Source: Acanthosepion esculentum
Taxonomy: Eukaryota; Mollusca; Cephalopoda; Sepiida; Sepiidae
Assembly: GCA_964036315.1 (NCBI GenBank)
Contig: OZ038485.1
Coordinates: 95,893,611 to 95,957,610 of the forward strand
DNA length: 64,000 nt
Direction of reading: 5' to 3'
Part shown: one piece after another, positions 11,500 through 22,849 of the stretch
How positions within the stretch are numbered: the stretch's first letter is position 1
How the letters are laid out: each line of letters opens with the position of its first letter
Notes under the pieces: generated by a model
Database searches by the model: none
Told to the model about the DNA's origin: nothing
The model's input: only the letters and a program-made list of their open reading frames with translations
Program-made: the position numbers and the translations under genes

Positions 11500-12180
11500 A
11501 ATCTGATTCACAACTCATTCATTCCTTACAATTTTCACTGCCTCTCTGACCTCAGTATGTCCTGTGAGTGTTAAATTCTTCATGCGCTCTTTCCTCATTG
11601 TCTCCTTGAAATTGTAACTCTTTCTGATTGTAAGTATAAGTTTCCTTGTACTTTTTTGCTTTTTGTTTTCATCAATTCACCTTATGCAAGGCAATAATGC
11701 CACTAAGATACAAGAGGTTAATAGGAGTGAAAGAGAACGAAAAGACTTTATAAGGAACCAGAAACCTTATTATAGAAGGGGGAACAAGGGATAAGCCTCT
11801 ACTCCTGTTCAGAAGACTGGGGAAGATGAACTGGACAATAGGCAAAAATATCTCTCCCTATTATACAAGTTCCTTCAGATTTCTTAATGGCTCATATTTC
11901 CTGTTTATGATATTCTTATCAGTTACCAGAAGAACCCCATTTCTCTTGTTTGGAATTTTTTTTCCACCTGTGAAGAGATTGTCCAGCATTTATTGCAATA
12001 TAGGAGATTAGATATTACATAGCAGTTCAGCACTCTATTCTTTGTTTCTGATACAGTTTTTCCTATTTCTTAAGAACATACTTAGTTTCTGGAAGGTTTC
12101 TTCCTGCAATTGCTATGTAGTTTCAGATTTTCATTGTCACATTTGCTTTCAACATTATATTACACCCTCGGCGGAGGAGG
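11500..12180 (-). pseudogene. RTE-like LINE relic interrupted by a LINE-tail element
   Basis: 11510-11660 matches the family segment at about 4760-4870, and 11930-12140 matches about 4970-5180, both on the minus strand. The part between them is replaced by an unrelated short retroposon at about 11670-11830. The copy has no usable open frame. Assignment is by similarity to the 4600-5330 copy within this window. Confidence 0.65.
11670..11830 (-). mobile_element. LINE-tail short retroposon (family T)
   Basis: Starts with the tail aaggcaataatgccactaag, runs through gggagtgaaagag-like words and ends near ctactcctgttcagaagac. Same structure at 46870-47225, 48070-48200, 50555-50790 and 58895-59150. 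The tail is shared with the 3' end of the CR1/Jockey-like LINE (see 45340-46560). Confidence 0.65.
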
Positions 12181-14050
12181 AGAATATTCAACAAAAAAAT
12201 CAAAAACTGCTTTTTTCAATGCAAATTATTCATATGTCTAAGTATTTTACAAAATAATTAGAGCTGATTACATAATATTTCAAGCTCAATTTAGGTTTAT
12301 AGTTCATAACCATGAGATGAGGCAAAATAAACTGTAGATTTGTCTGCGGAATATCATTACATTATTGTTACATAATTATAGTGAAATCATTAAGGTCTTT
12401 TGTCAAAAGTATTTTATTTTTGGTCCTATATTAATTTAAAATGTTCCTTTTTAAAGGCTTTATTCTTGAAATGGAATAAGATCATTCTAAATTTTAGAAT
12501 TTTGCTATTGCCCATCTGGAAGAAAGCAATTTAAAAACAACAATGGAAAAGAGAGGTAACAAAGCATAAATGAAATAGCTCCAGTTTGTTCAATTTAGGA
12601 AACTTAGCATTGCAGCCAAAGTATTCTAAAATGCTGCCAATAACAAAGGAGAAAATGAAAAATACCTCACAACAAATCGAATATAGCATCAAAATTTATA
12701 TTATTTTTATTTATTTGTTATGTAACTAAATACATAATTGTCTGTTTTTGTAAAACTTGATATTTCCTGTAATAAATTCTTAATAAATATTATTATTGTT
12801 ATTACCTTAAGTGTAAGGTAGTCCTACATTTACAATTCCTTATGGCTAACCATGAAAAGAAATGTTGATCAAAACTGCCTAAAACCTTTAAGTGCGTATT
12901 GCCGCAATATTATCAAATGTTGAATACACTCCCTCCTCCACTGAACAGGTCATATACAGATTAAATTAATCTGGTGAGAATAAGTATCTTTATCTTACTC
13001 TATTTTTTGTACTCACTAAATTTCTTCATCTGCATGTAGACAGTTTTTAGTAAAGGTTACAGATTAAGAATACACAATAACAATTTGTAAAAAATGTTGA
13101 TTTCATAATTATATCCTATATCAGAAGAATTATGGTTTTTGCCAGCTTTCTGGGAAGAGCTTCAAATTTGCTCAAGTTATGGCTACCATGCCAACATGCC
13201 TCGCATGAATGGCAAAACTTTTCAGGTGCTTTCTCTCTTTGTCTTGGATAAGATTATCTATGACATAAGGGGGCCTTATTGCTATTGTCTCACTAGTCAA
13301 ACTTAATAGGCAGCTTGTGTGTGTGTGGTTTTTTTTTTTTTTTTTTTGTCATGACTAAAAATGGAGTATTGCTGCCATATCTGGACTGGACCTGTCCCAT
13401 CCTCTCTTTTCAGTCTCAAGTGTTCATGGCTTTGTAGGCAATGAATTGTTCTTCACCCTCTAACCTCTTTCACGCCACAGATACAATGTTGCAAACCTGT
13501 CAATTCTCTATCACTTGTTCCATAGAAAATATTATGATTAGCTACATTCCCTAGTTCAGACCCACCATGCCATTTACACAGGGATGAATCATCCTCATTT
13601 CCTTCATGTTCAACGTCGTGAACAGCTTCTTCTCAAGAGCAACTACTTTATAGAATAGATTCATGAGAGGATGCTTCCTTGAACATGTAAATCTTAACCT
13701 TTTTAAAGTCTAGAGTAAACAATTACCTTTTGTAAGTATCCACATAATCTGCATTTACATCCCCTTCCCATATCCATACAACAACCTCAGTAACCCTCTA
13801 CTTTAGTGGCCTTTGGGCTTTGTATTGGGTGACCATTTAGTAAAAAAATAAGTCTAGGTCTCGTTGAACATTGGCAAATCTTCAATAAACTTGATTTCTC
13901 TACTAAATCTTCATTAATTTATCCAAAAGTTTGGGGTGTATATATATTTATTTGTTCTTATACTATATAGCATATTCTATGTTACCCTGTGTTTTAATGC
14001 AACCAGCTTCCATCTTCTGCTGTACCCGGGATTCAAATTGCAAGAGAGAT
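12180..14050. other. No recognisable feature
   Basis: Moderately AT-rich DNA. The 13130-13870 part is somewhat richer in GC and could be a decayed element, but no protein or repeat family was recognised. A T run lies at 13329-13347. Confidence 0.5.
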
Positions 14051-14054
14051 GTCG

Positions 14055-14122
14055 CTCTCTCTCTCTCTCTATATATATATATTTTTTTTTTTTTACTTCA
14101 TTTTGATTTTCTATTTACTCTC

Positions 14123-14171
<49 letters not shown>

Positions 14172-14175
14172 ATTA
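14055..14175. repeat. Compound microsatellite (CT)n, (TA)n, (GT)n
   Basis: CT repeats near 14055-14070, GT repeats near 14124-14152 and TA repeats to about 14172. Confidence 0.9.
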
Positions 14176-14396
14176 TACACACAAACACACTCTGGCAGTT
14201 TTTTTTATTTATCAGTTAAAAAACTATGCTCTTGACATTTTCAGGGACAAGCTCTGGTAAAACCATTTCAGGCCATAAAATGCTATATGAAATCTACTTT
14301 TTGTTCCCTTCTCTCTAAACAATCCATGACATGTCATAATACTGCTAGACTTTTCATTTTTGACTTTTATATTTCTCTACTGATTATTCTGTTTCA

Positions 14397-14433
<37 letters not shown>

Positions 14434-16470
14434 GTATTTTGGGGGATTGAAATCTTTAGGGAGAAAGTAGCATCTTTGCTTGTTCATTTATATTCTTCAT
14501 TTTCTCCCTGACATTACCTATTTGTTGTCTGGTCTCTTAGAAGCATTAAAGCACCCTGACACAGATTTATTTTTGTTAAAGCTTTTCAAATTGTATATAT
14601 ATATTACATTCTGAGTTTCTCCTTGCACCTCCATTATACATAATATCAAGAGAAATCTTACTGTTTTAATTTACTCTGGTCTTGCTTGGGTAAACTTTAG
14701 TATGAAAATAAACATTGGCTAACATTTTAAACACTTGTCTTTCACTTCTTGTTTGAGAGAGAACACTGCTTTTTGGACAAGGTAGACACTGGAAATGAAA
14801 AAAGGATTTATTAAAATAATACTGTGTTGGAGAAAAGTCTACACTCAGAACAGACTTCAAGATCTCAACCTAAATAGAATCTACTGCGATGGGGTGGGGA
14901 AAATGTTGTGTATTTTAAAGTTATTTGGCAATGTTTAAGCCTTGTGCCCGCAAAACAACAAAAAGAAAAAAACTGTGTCGAAAGACAGTTATTCCCTTGA
15001 CACTGCTATTATTGTATACACTTTTGACTCCTTCGATAATGTTTATTTTTAAAAAGTGATGATTAGAATTTTAATAAAACTCAAACCTATGAAAATGGAT
15101 TTATACATTTTCTTTATTTTTGAGAATTGGTAACAAAGATATTAAACACTATTAGATTAAATAAAAACTTGTTTTCATAGTTATTTATAAAATAGTAAAT
15201 AATAAATACTGCATTGTAGTTGGCTTACATATTTTGATAATTTTGTAATTTTTTATAAATTTTTGATTCAAGTTTTCTTTTGGAAATTCTTTATAAAATG
15301 GTAAATAAATCTTTATAAAAGATAAATAATAAATATCACATAGTAATTAGTTCACATATTTTTAGAATCTTGTAATTAAACATTGCCAAATTTTCTTCTA
15401 TAATAAATTGATGGAAGCTGAACAACAATGAGTAATTTGGAATATAAGACTTTTCAGTAAATAAATTGACCAATGATTTTGTTGCATAAAGATATCTATC
15501 CATGCAAATGCAACTATCAATAATGGAGCTGAGATAGGATGTTCTTGCATGTGCAGCATCTTCTCCAGACCTGTCACCTTCTGACTATCACTTGCTTCAT
15601 TCCAGATCATACTCTTGGCCTCATCAATAAATATTGAAGATATTAATTCCTTAAAGAATTTAAGCAAAACTGGGTTTGTTCACTTAGCATGGAGAACACA
15701 ATTAAGATAAAGCCAGAAAAATACTTTGATGTCTGAATAATGGTGCTATGAATTTGTTACAGAATTTTGACTAACATGATTTTATCAATTTATTTGGTTA
15801 CGGAAGGTAATATTAGAGTTATGCCTTTCCTTAGTCCATAGTAAGAAGTGAATAACTGCACAGTAAGAGAATTAGTGACAGGGGAGAAATAGTGAAACCA
15901 AAAACCTTTTATATCAGTTAAAAAAAAAAAAGGTTGTATTGATAAAAAAAGATTTTTAAAAAAAGTATTGAAAAAAATGGGTAGGAAGAACTGTGTTCCA
16001 GAAATAAAGTGGATTGATCGAGAAAGAAGAAAATTACCCACAGCCAGTCTGTAAATTGTTGTGATGACGTAATACGCTTTTATCTAGAAATTATAGTTTT
16101 AGGTTACTACATCTTTTTATGCCAAATTTTGATGTGTGAATCTTTTTCTCTTCCTTTGAAAGCATCATCATGGCTTTGCCTATCTTCATGTATTGTATGA
16201 ATTCAATCTTGGATAACCTTGGCAAACTTCTACCTTTTTTTGCTTTTTTTTTTCTATTTCTTTTCGCCTATCTTAAAAGCATTCTCAACTAAATTGTTCA
16301 TCTAAATGTCTGTTTATTTACCTGCCTGCCTGACTTGAATTTCTTCATTTTATCCTTGATTATAATATTGGTAGGGAAGCATTATTTTTATTTCATACCA
16401 CTGCTAGTAATCAAGCGACTGCATCTTTCGCAAGATTGTTACTAATTTTAGTAATGTTATCTCTTCCTCT
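14175..16470. other. No recognisable feature; long T run
   Basis: Contains a ~30-base T run (14399-14429) and AT-rich DNA. No gene or repeat family could be supported on either strand. Confidence 0.55.
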
Positions 16471-16477
16471 TCTTTAG

Positions 16478-16551
16478 TGCTATATTTCCCTGTGAAGAAT
16501 AGGGCCACTGCTTCACCACACCAAGTGTTGCTGCTACGGTGTCTGGAGCAA
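16478..16551 (+). CDS. Possible short internal exon, unidentified
   Basis: A pyrimidine-rich tract ending in tctttag (16471-16477) precedes 74 bases that end at a consensus donor (CAA then gtaagt at 16552). Only one frame is open: two leading bases, then 24 codons beginning LYFPVKNRATASPHQ. No family is recognised, and the segment also reads open on the minus strand (16404-16592). A SINE fragment begins 70 bases downstream. Chance pairing of splice-like sites is quite possible. Confidence 0.22.
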
Positions 16552-16619
16552 GTAAGTGGATGTGCACATAATGTAACAGTTATCTCTGGCAAAAGTGGAA
16601 TTAGGGTGCTGATTTCAAA

Positions 16620-16745
16620 TTCTTTGTTGCATTTATTTTTGCGTAATTACTCTTGGGAAATGTATGAATCCTGCTTGGGGTTAATAGCAGAGCAGAGTGG
16701 TCTCTCCAGCTTTGATTGGTAATCAGTCTAGAACAACAACTCCAA
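16620..16745 (+). repeat. SINE family A fragment (body only)
   Basis: Words cttgggaaatgtatgaatcc, aatagcagagcagag and aatcagtctaga match the body of family A copies at 38739-39040 and 54245-54555. The tRNA-like head is absent. Confidence 0.65.
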
Positions 16746-17267
16746 ATTTATAACTCATTGGGCATGGGACTGGCAATGAAATCTAAAGGATTTAAATTAT
16801 TCCCCAGGGGTTGTGGTGTTTTTTTTTTTGTTTTTTTTTAACAATCTTTTTGCATGAATTTTCATAGGTACTTGAAGTAATCTAGTAGGATTGTCAACAT
16901 TTTATTCCACAATTACGTCCCTACTCCCAAAGTTCTCTGACAAAGTCAAAGTATTTATCTATCCTTTCACTTTTTAAATTTCATTCTCCCTGTCTGTTGA
17001 GAATCTTGCAGATCTTATCCTTCATGTTCATGGTGTCTGAGTCTGGTTTTCTGTACCGTATATACTTGTGTATAAGACTACTTAAAAAAATATAAAAATT
17101 TTGAAAACCAATAACATTTTTGCTTTTGTTTATGAATACTTATTACAAAATAAAATCCTTGCATTTGCCTTGCTAAAGTTTCTCAGGGTATGAAACATGT
17201 CGTTTAAGATAAGTTTTCCTTTTGTCTTTATTCATATTGTCCTTTTACAGATGTACTCTCGCTGAAG

Positions 17268-17271
<4 letters not shown>

Positions 17272-17319
<48 letters not shown>

Positions 17320-17331
17320 AATATATATATA

Positions 17332-17365
<34 letters not shown>
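17272..17365. repeat. (CA)n-(TA)n-(CA)n compound microsatellite
   Basis: About 45 bases of CA, then TA, then CA again. Confidence 0.95.
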
Positions 17366-17366
<1 letters not shown>

Positions 17367-17450
17367 TTTCAAAAAACATTTTGTTTTGCATTATATTTTT
17401 TAGTCTCTGATGCTATACAGATTTTACCAAAAACAAAATAATTTCCATTC

Positions 17451-17478
17451 CTGACGATGACTGAATGTACAGTTGAAA
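17451..17478 (+). ncRNA. Hammerhead ribozyme-like motif (copy 2)
   Basis: CTGACGA, then the helix GACTG/CAGTT (17459-17463 with 17470-17474, one G-U pair, six-base loop), then GAAAGTACTTG. The box sequences fit the CUGANGA/GAAA hammerhead core, with one extra T before the helix. The helix sequence differs from copy 1 at 10691 while pairing is kept. Stems I and III are unresolved. Confidence 0.5.
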
Positions 17479-17653
17479 GTACTTGCATATTTAAGAAAGA
17501 CCTTGTACAGCTTATAAATTTAAAAAACAAGGATCATAACATTCATTGAGTGATTGGTAGGTTAATGCACCTTTAAAATTTTGTTAGCGAAGGGATTTCA
17601 ACATTTTATATCATTAACTTTAGTAATTTACTTTTTGTATGAATGATTCATTG

Positions 17654-17655
<2 letters not shown>

Positions 17656-17684
<29 letters not shown>
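17656..17684. repeat. (TA)n microsatellite
   Basis: Pure TA tract immediately 5' of the SINE. Confidence 0.9.
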
Positions 17685-17689
<5 letters not shown>

Positions 17690-17690
<1 letters not shown>

Positions 17691-18060
17691 TGAGTGTGGC
17701 CAGGTAGTTAGGGTATTAGTGTTTTGGCAATGAAAACTAAGTTTGAATCTCACCATGCTCAATTTGTCAGAGAAATGACTTTTAGATAACAGACCTGATG
17801 AGATGATCCCAGTGTGTGGAATTTGAAAATGATTTTACATGTTTACCCAAAGCTAGTGAGTGATACTGCAGAGTAAAAAAAAAACAACAATTTGGAAGCT
17901 GTTGATAGCTGTCCTAGCACAAAGTCACAAGTCATCGTGACAGAAGTTTTAAGTGTATTTACTTGTTAAATTACTTATGACACCAGATTGTGCATGCTGT
18001 AACTGAAGTCTACTCGGCATAGATGCAGTAGAAACCACAGTGGTGTTGAAGGAGCACATG
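17690..18060 (+). repeat. tRNA-derived SINE, family B, near full length
   Basis: The head gtggccaggtagttagggta resembles a Pol III A box, and aagtttgaatctcacc resembles a B box about 40 bases on. The body carries gatgatcccagtgtgtgga and cacaagtcatcgtgac. The copies at 31613-31985 and 47620-48000 end in gttgaacaaa words. It needs a LINE partner, not identified here. Confidence 0.75.
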
Positions 18061-18089
18061 TATCTGAGTAAGTGTATGTAAAAATGGTT

Positions 18090-18113
18090 ACCCATCTGCT
18101 AGGGCAGATGGGT
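18090..18113. repeat. Perfect 10-bp hairpin
   Basis: ACCCATCTGC and GCAGATGGGT flank a 4-base loop; outer ctgagtaa and ttactcag extend the pairing with interruptions. No T run follows. Confidence 0.6.
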
Positions 18114-18129
18114 TTACTCAGAAATGAGT

Positions 18130-18430
18130 AACCCAGCCATTCTTCTATAGGCTATATCCAGATAGGATGGAGGTGATCACATCTCTCCACAATTTTCTGT
18201 CTTTTTTAGCTGAAAGTAAATTTTGTCTTTTTGCTCTCTCTCCTAATCCCTATTCTGTCAACTATTTACACAAACTCGTTAGGTAAGTTATACACCATTT
18301 TCCTTTGCCTCCTTTTGCCTTCAATATGTTCTGAGTGTCAAATTTTCCAAGCACTTTTTTCATTATGTACCCTAAAAATTTCAACTCTCATTCTGTTCCC
18401 TCCAACCCTTTGTGTTATATGGAGGAATGG
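18130..18430 (-). pseudogene. RTE-like LINE fragment
   Basis: Minus-strand similarity to the 4620-4870 segment of the RTE-like relic. The stretch at about 18211-18290 is almost identical to 19146-19226. No open frame is kept. Confidence 0.6.
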
Positions 18431-18989
18431 AAGGCATGAACCAAGTCATTATGATTTATTATACAACTCTTGGCTGAAGTGATTGACTCAATCTAGAGAA
18501 GGTAGTAAATAAATGAAAAATAAAGTTTCCACTATCGATATTATAGGCCAAAAGTTTGGGGCCATCCTCTGGATTTAACAATTAGTAAGTTTAATTAACT
18601 CCGACTAAGCTAGGATGCTGAAACTATTTCACCTATTAGTTCATGGCATTTAATTATTTTAGAGAAAAGGGTTTTTTTTAAAAAAAAAAAAATTAAAATC
18701 CACCAACCATAAGATTACTATTAGTCAGCAAGTTAAGCAAAAAAATTTTTTAATGAAACTTTATACAGTAATGGGTTAATTCCATTATTATTATTGAATA
18801 TCTGATAAAACCCTCCAGGAAGAGAAAGTTCCTCTGGCCTGAAGTGAGCTAGTAAATTAGTTTTGCAAAAGGAATGCACCCCCCCCCTTTTTTTATTAAG
18901 ATAATTTTTGAAATCAATATGGTGGCTCCAAACTTTTGGCTAAATAATTCATACCTGATGAAAATGGAAGGGCACTTAATCAGAAATGG

Positions 18990-19435
18990 TGATTTTTAAA
19001 GTAGTCATTGGTGCTGTCCTAACATCTTGGCTTCAGTCCCTTTCCCATGTCTGTAATGTGCCTTTTCTATAAATATTTTCATGGTAATTGTTCCAATGAA
19101 CTTTCCTCTGTGCTACTTAGAATTTATGCTCATCAGAACTATTATCATGAAAGTAAATTGTCTTTTTGCTATCTCTCCTAATCCCTGTTCTGCCAACTAT
19201 TTACACAAACTCGTTAGGTAGGTTATGCACAGTACTTGATTGGTGATAAGGTCTCATCATTTTACAGTTTATCGGTCAACTTTGTCTGTCAAAGATTTCA
19301 ATGCAAATTCAATTATCTTATGCTTTCTTAATTTCTGTTATGGTTCACACTTCTTAATAATGCTTTTCTTTTTCTTGTATTCTTTCACACATTGGTTGTG
19401 TTACCTTGGTTGGGGGTGAAATGATTAAAACAAAA
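18990..19435 (+). pseudogene. CR1/Jockey-like LINE 3' end with RTE insertion
   Basis: The words cttttctataaatattttcatggtaattg and tctcatcattttacag match the C-terminal coding end of the LINE at 24300-24480. The two halves are separated by about 80 bases (19146-19226) of RTE-like sequence. The 3' end reads ttggttgggggtgaaatgat. Confidence 0.65.
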
Positions 19436-19949
19436 ACAAAAAATGCTAATTGAAATAATTCGCATGTCATCTTCAATCTCCATTGTATATGTTTACAGCT
19501 GCTCTTCATACCAAAAAATTAATAAGTAGCAAATTATGCTGATGGAATTTATCTTTCATCAGTTAGTGAATACTTTAGTCTGCAAATACTGGTTATTTAT
19601 ATGAAAAAAATGTGGCTTCAAAGAAAAAAAAAAAAATCTGATATCGCACACAACCTATAAGCAGGTTATTCTTTAACCAATCAGGAGAAATCTTAAATCC
19701 ACTAAATTATTGTCTTGGAGCAGAGGAATGTCTGAATTAAACAGGATAGTTATATTTTTATTACTGGTTAATGGATTTATCTAAATTTTGGTAGAAAGAG
19801 TTGAGGTTGAAGAATTCTAGTCTCTTGAAAATGCTCTGGAACTGTTATTGTCATTTGCATAATATGTTGGTTTCATTTGACATTAACTGAAAGAAAGAAA
19901 AAGGGTCAGAATTTTCTTTTGTGAGGGGGGGAAAATATGTAAATGATCT

Positions 19950-20690
19950 GCAGTACCTTCTTTTATTTGCTGTATCCCTTCAGGATGTGAGCTTTCATGG
20001 CTCTCCATGACTTTCTATTCTTTGTAGCTCTTACAAATATTTGTCAACTTCGTATATCCCCCATCCTGTGTAAGATGATAAACTACGTCTGACAGGAAGG
20101 CCTCTGATCAGGAGGTTTTGAGGGGTGTAGAACCACCTCTTAATTGCTGGTGTTCCCAGGTCCACCCTGACCTGTGGTGCTAGAACCTGTTTGGGTTCCA
20201 GCTATGGGCAAATAGTTAACTCTTAAACTTCGGTCAAAACACTATGAAAGTGTAAAAATAGCTTTTAATACCAGAAATACTTTTTTATAAAAAATTATTA
20301 CCAGCAATACATTTTTGAAAAAAAAATATTAACATCAATAAAAAATTTGTCGGCATTAAATAACCCATTGAGGTTGATATGCCATAAGACAAAACAAACT
20401 AAACCAAACCTTAGTATATCCCTTAAAGTCCATGTTCTGCCATCCTGTTAGGTAGGTTGCTCATTGTTTCCCTCAACCTTCAATGTCCTTTGAGTGTCTA
20501 ATTCTTCAAACGCTCTTTCATCATTGTGTCCCAACAATTTCAAGTCATTTTGATTATAAGTATGTTTCCTTTTTGTTTCCATTTTCCTTAAAACTTCCTT
20601 GTTGCTGATATGTTCTGCCCATGTCATTCTCAGCATCTTTCTGTAGAACCACATTTGTTGGCTTAAGTTTTTTCTGTGTCTGTGAGGAAA
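19950..20690 (-). pseudogene. RTE-like LINE relic split by a retroposon
   Basis: 19950-20050 matches the 4601-4690 end of the family. 20448-20654 encodes on the minus strand MWFYRKMLRMTWAEH and LKLLGHNDERAFEEL, the C-terminal region of RTE-like reverse transcriptases. The two parts are separated by the retroposon 20061-20413, whose flanks are duplicated. Confidence 0.78.
20061..20413 (+). mobile_element. Retroposon family R, copy 1 (9-bp target duplication)
   Basis: A ~353-bp element starting with a gataaactacg word and carrying attgctggtgttcccaggtc, gggcaaatagttaac, a poly-A-rich part and the tail aacccattgaggttgatatg. It is flanked by GTATATCCC at 20052-20060 and 20414-20422. No protein is encoded, so it must be mobilised in trans. 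The other copies are 22943-23363, 42772-43136 and about 33620-33830. Confidence 0.85.
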
Positions 20691-20699
20691 TTGTTCACT

Positions 20700-21454
20700 A
20701 TCATATAGGAGGCCCTCTTGCTCCTGTCAAATTAAATTTCAGTTTTAACTGCTGGAAGGGGAGTTAAGTCTAAACTATGATCTAATTTGAATGGTGTTAA
20801 TACTATATTGTTTTTATTAGTATCATAAAGTGTCAGTGGTCAATATTTTTAAGAGGAATTAATGTTTTTTTTTCTAATCTGAAGAAATTGAATATCAACT
20901 ACCTTGTTCTTTCAACAGCATATCTCTTACAAATTGGAAGTAATTTCCTCTTATATCTGTGTTTGTCAATATTACATAAATAATCTTATAGAATGTAGTA
21001 CTAAAGAACAAAACAAGATATGCCTAGATACGAACTGTGGAATGAGACCAATCTACTCCTGTAGGTTAAATAAAGGGTTCAGTTTTAAAATTCCCTAAAG
21101 GTTACTTGGATCGGCGGACAACTAAAGAATGTCAGAGGGTACAACAGCCAAAATGTTATAATAACAAAAGATTACATTAACCTGTCAGTAAATAACTTTT
21201 TTTCTCAGAAATTTAGACAAAAAGTAATAATTAATAATGTATTTTTTCACTTGTTATTAATGTTAGATTTTATAGTAGGTACTAATTAATGAAGTTTTCT
21301 ACCTATGATCAGCTTGTAATGCTCTCTCTCAGAAATAACTAAGGTCTTCTCAACATAGTTGCAGTATAACAGGTAAGTCTTGAACAAACACAAATATACC
21401 TGAGCAGGCATTAACCACCCTAGTCTGTGTCCTTAGAAAATCGAGTAGCTAACC

Positions 21455-21486
<32 letters not shown>

Positions 21487-21745
21487 GTTGACTGTTGGTT
21501 AGATGCACATTTTTAATTTTGGTAACTTCTGTGGTTGAGTACAAAATTGCATGCATCAAGAAATTTGGAGGTATGTGTGTTTTGGCTTGATTCTATTATT
21601 TTTATTTTATAATGTTGAAGAGAATTGCTTTGGGAAATATATATCAATGAGCTGATTATGATCCAATTTATTACATATTAATGGTCCAATTTTTTTTTTT
21701 TTTTTAATCTACTCATAACATTACCAAGTTACTGGGAATATCAGT
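20700..21745. other. Mostly unrecognised; family F and SINE B fragments
   Basis: 21110-21215 is a diverged family F block, and 21295-21410 the 3' part of SINE family B (it includes ggtcttctcaacatagttgc and ends at gaacaaacacaaata). A short TA/CA tract lies at 21456-21486. The rest shows nothing. Confidence 0.5.
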
Positions 21746-21746
21746 T

Positions 21747-22761
21747 TGTATCTTAAGTTCAAAGTCACTTTCCCAAGCCCTGCTCCTCTTTTGTGTATTT
21801 TTGTCATCTTTGTTGTATGGATGTTATCTGAAAGTGAGCTTTTTTTTCTAAAGCTTTTCTCTCTTCTTTCCTTCTTTCTTCCTTTTTTTTCTGATAACAG
21901 ACCTGAATATTTCTCCTTTTTCTGGATATTTCTCCCTTTTTTTGATAACAGACCTGAATATTTCTCTGATATTATCAAAGGGCTTGGTTTGGAGCCTGTC
22001 ACAGGTGTATTTTGATTTGTCTTATAAAATATTCTTGGCAAACCTCATGTCAATATCATTCAGGATAAAATTATTATAAAATCTAGATATTCCTTACAAA
22101 AAGTGTTGTTGGTTGGTTGGTTGATTCTATATGTCAAATCTTGTTGTGCTATTTAATTTTGAACTTTGGATGTAGCATCCAGTGATGATTGAACTTGGTA
22201 CTCTATTGTAATATTCAACCAGACAAGCCTTGCTAACCATTACCCAATGCTGAGGTACCTTTAGAAAGTGTTTTTATTGATCATTATATAAATCATACTA
22301 AATGTTGTATTTAGCTAATACTGAATGTGTATTCATACTTCTGGCAGAATACTGTTCATGATTTTCACAACCTTTTTATGATTGTAAATGAACTAGGTGG
22401 TTGTCAATAGATACAGGTTCATGAATAAATTGAAGAGCTTTAAATCAGTTTCAGATCTTACCAGAAATCAGTTCTGGAATTAATGAAATAAATTTATACA
22501 GGTTTTGATTTTAGAGTGTGTTAATCACTATCTTATGATCGAACCAACTTACTATCAGAATAAGATTGAACTTATTACAGAATACCACAAATGCAATCAA
22601 AGGCAAGATTACAATCTCTTGTTGCTAATATACTATAGTAAGTGTAAAGTAAGAGCTGTTACCTGATTTTCTCCCTTGTGCACTTGTTACATGAGATGAG
22701 TCTTAAATCTCAAGCTATGATTCAGTTAACCTTAGGAAAGTGACTTTGAACTTAAGATACA
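21747..22761. repeat. Region bounded by a perfect 27-bp inverted repeat
   Basis: 21747-21773 and 22735-22761 are exact reverse complements, about 960 bases apart. Inside lie a duplicated block (gacctgaatatttctc at about 21900 and 21952) and a SINE C fragment at 22150-22265. No transposase is present. It may be a short DNA transposon or two inverted copies of a shorter repeat. Confidence 0.6.
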
Positions 22762-22849
22762 TAATTAAGAGTATGATGAATAGCTTTAATTTTTAAAATA
22801 GGTCAATGAAATTTCTAGATACTTCATATAAACACTTATAAAAATTCTT

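Noticed and set aside
21721..22041. 106-codon Lys/Arg-rich minus frame
   Set aside because: Produced by T-rich DNA with a short direct duplication; it spans one arm of the 27-bp inverted repeat and has no domain.
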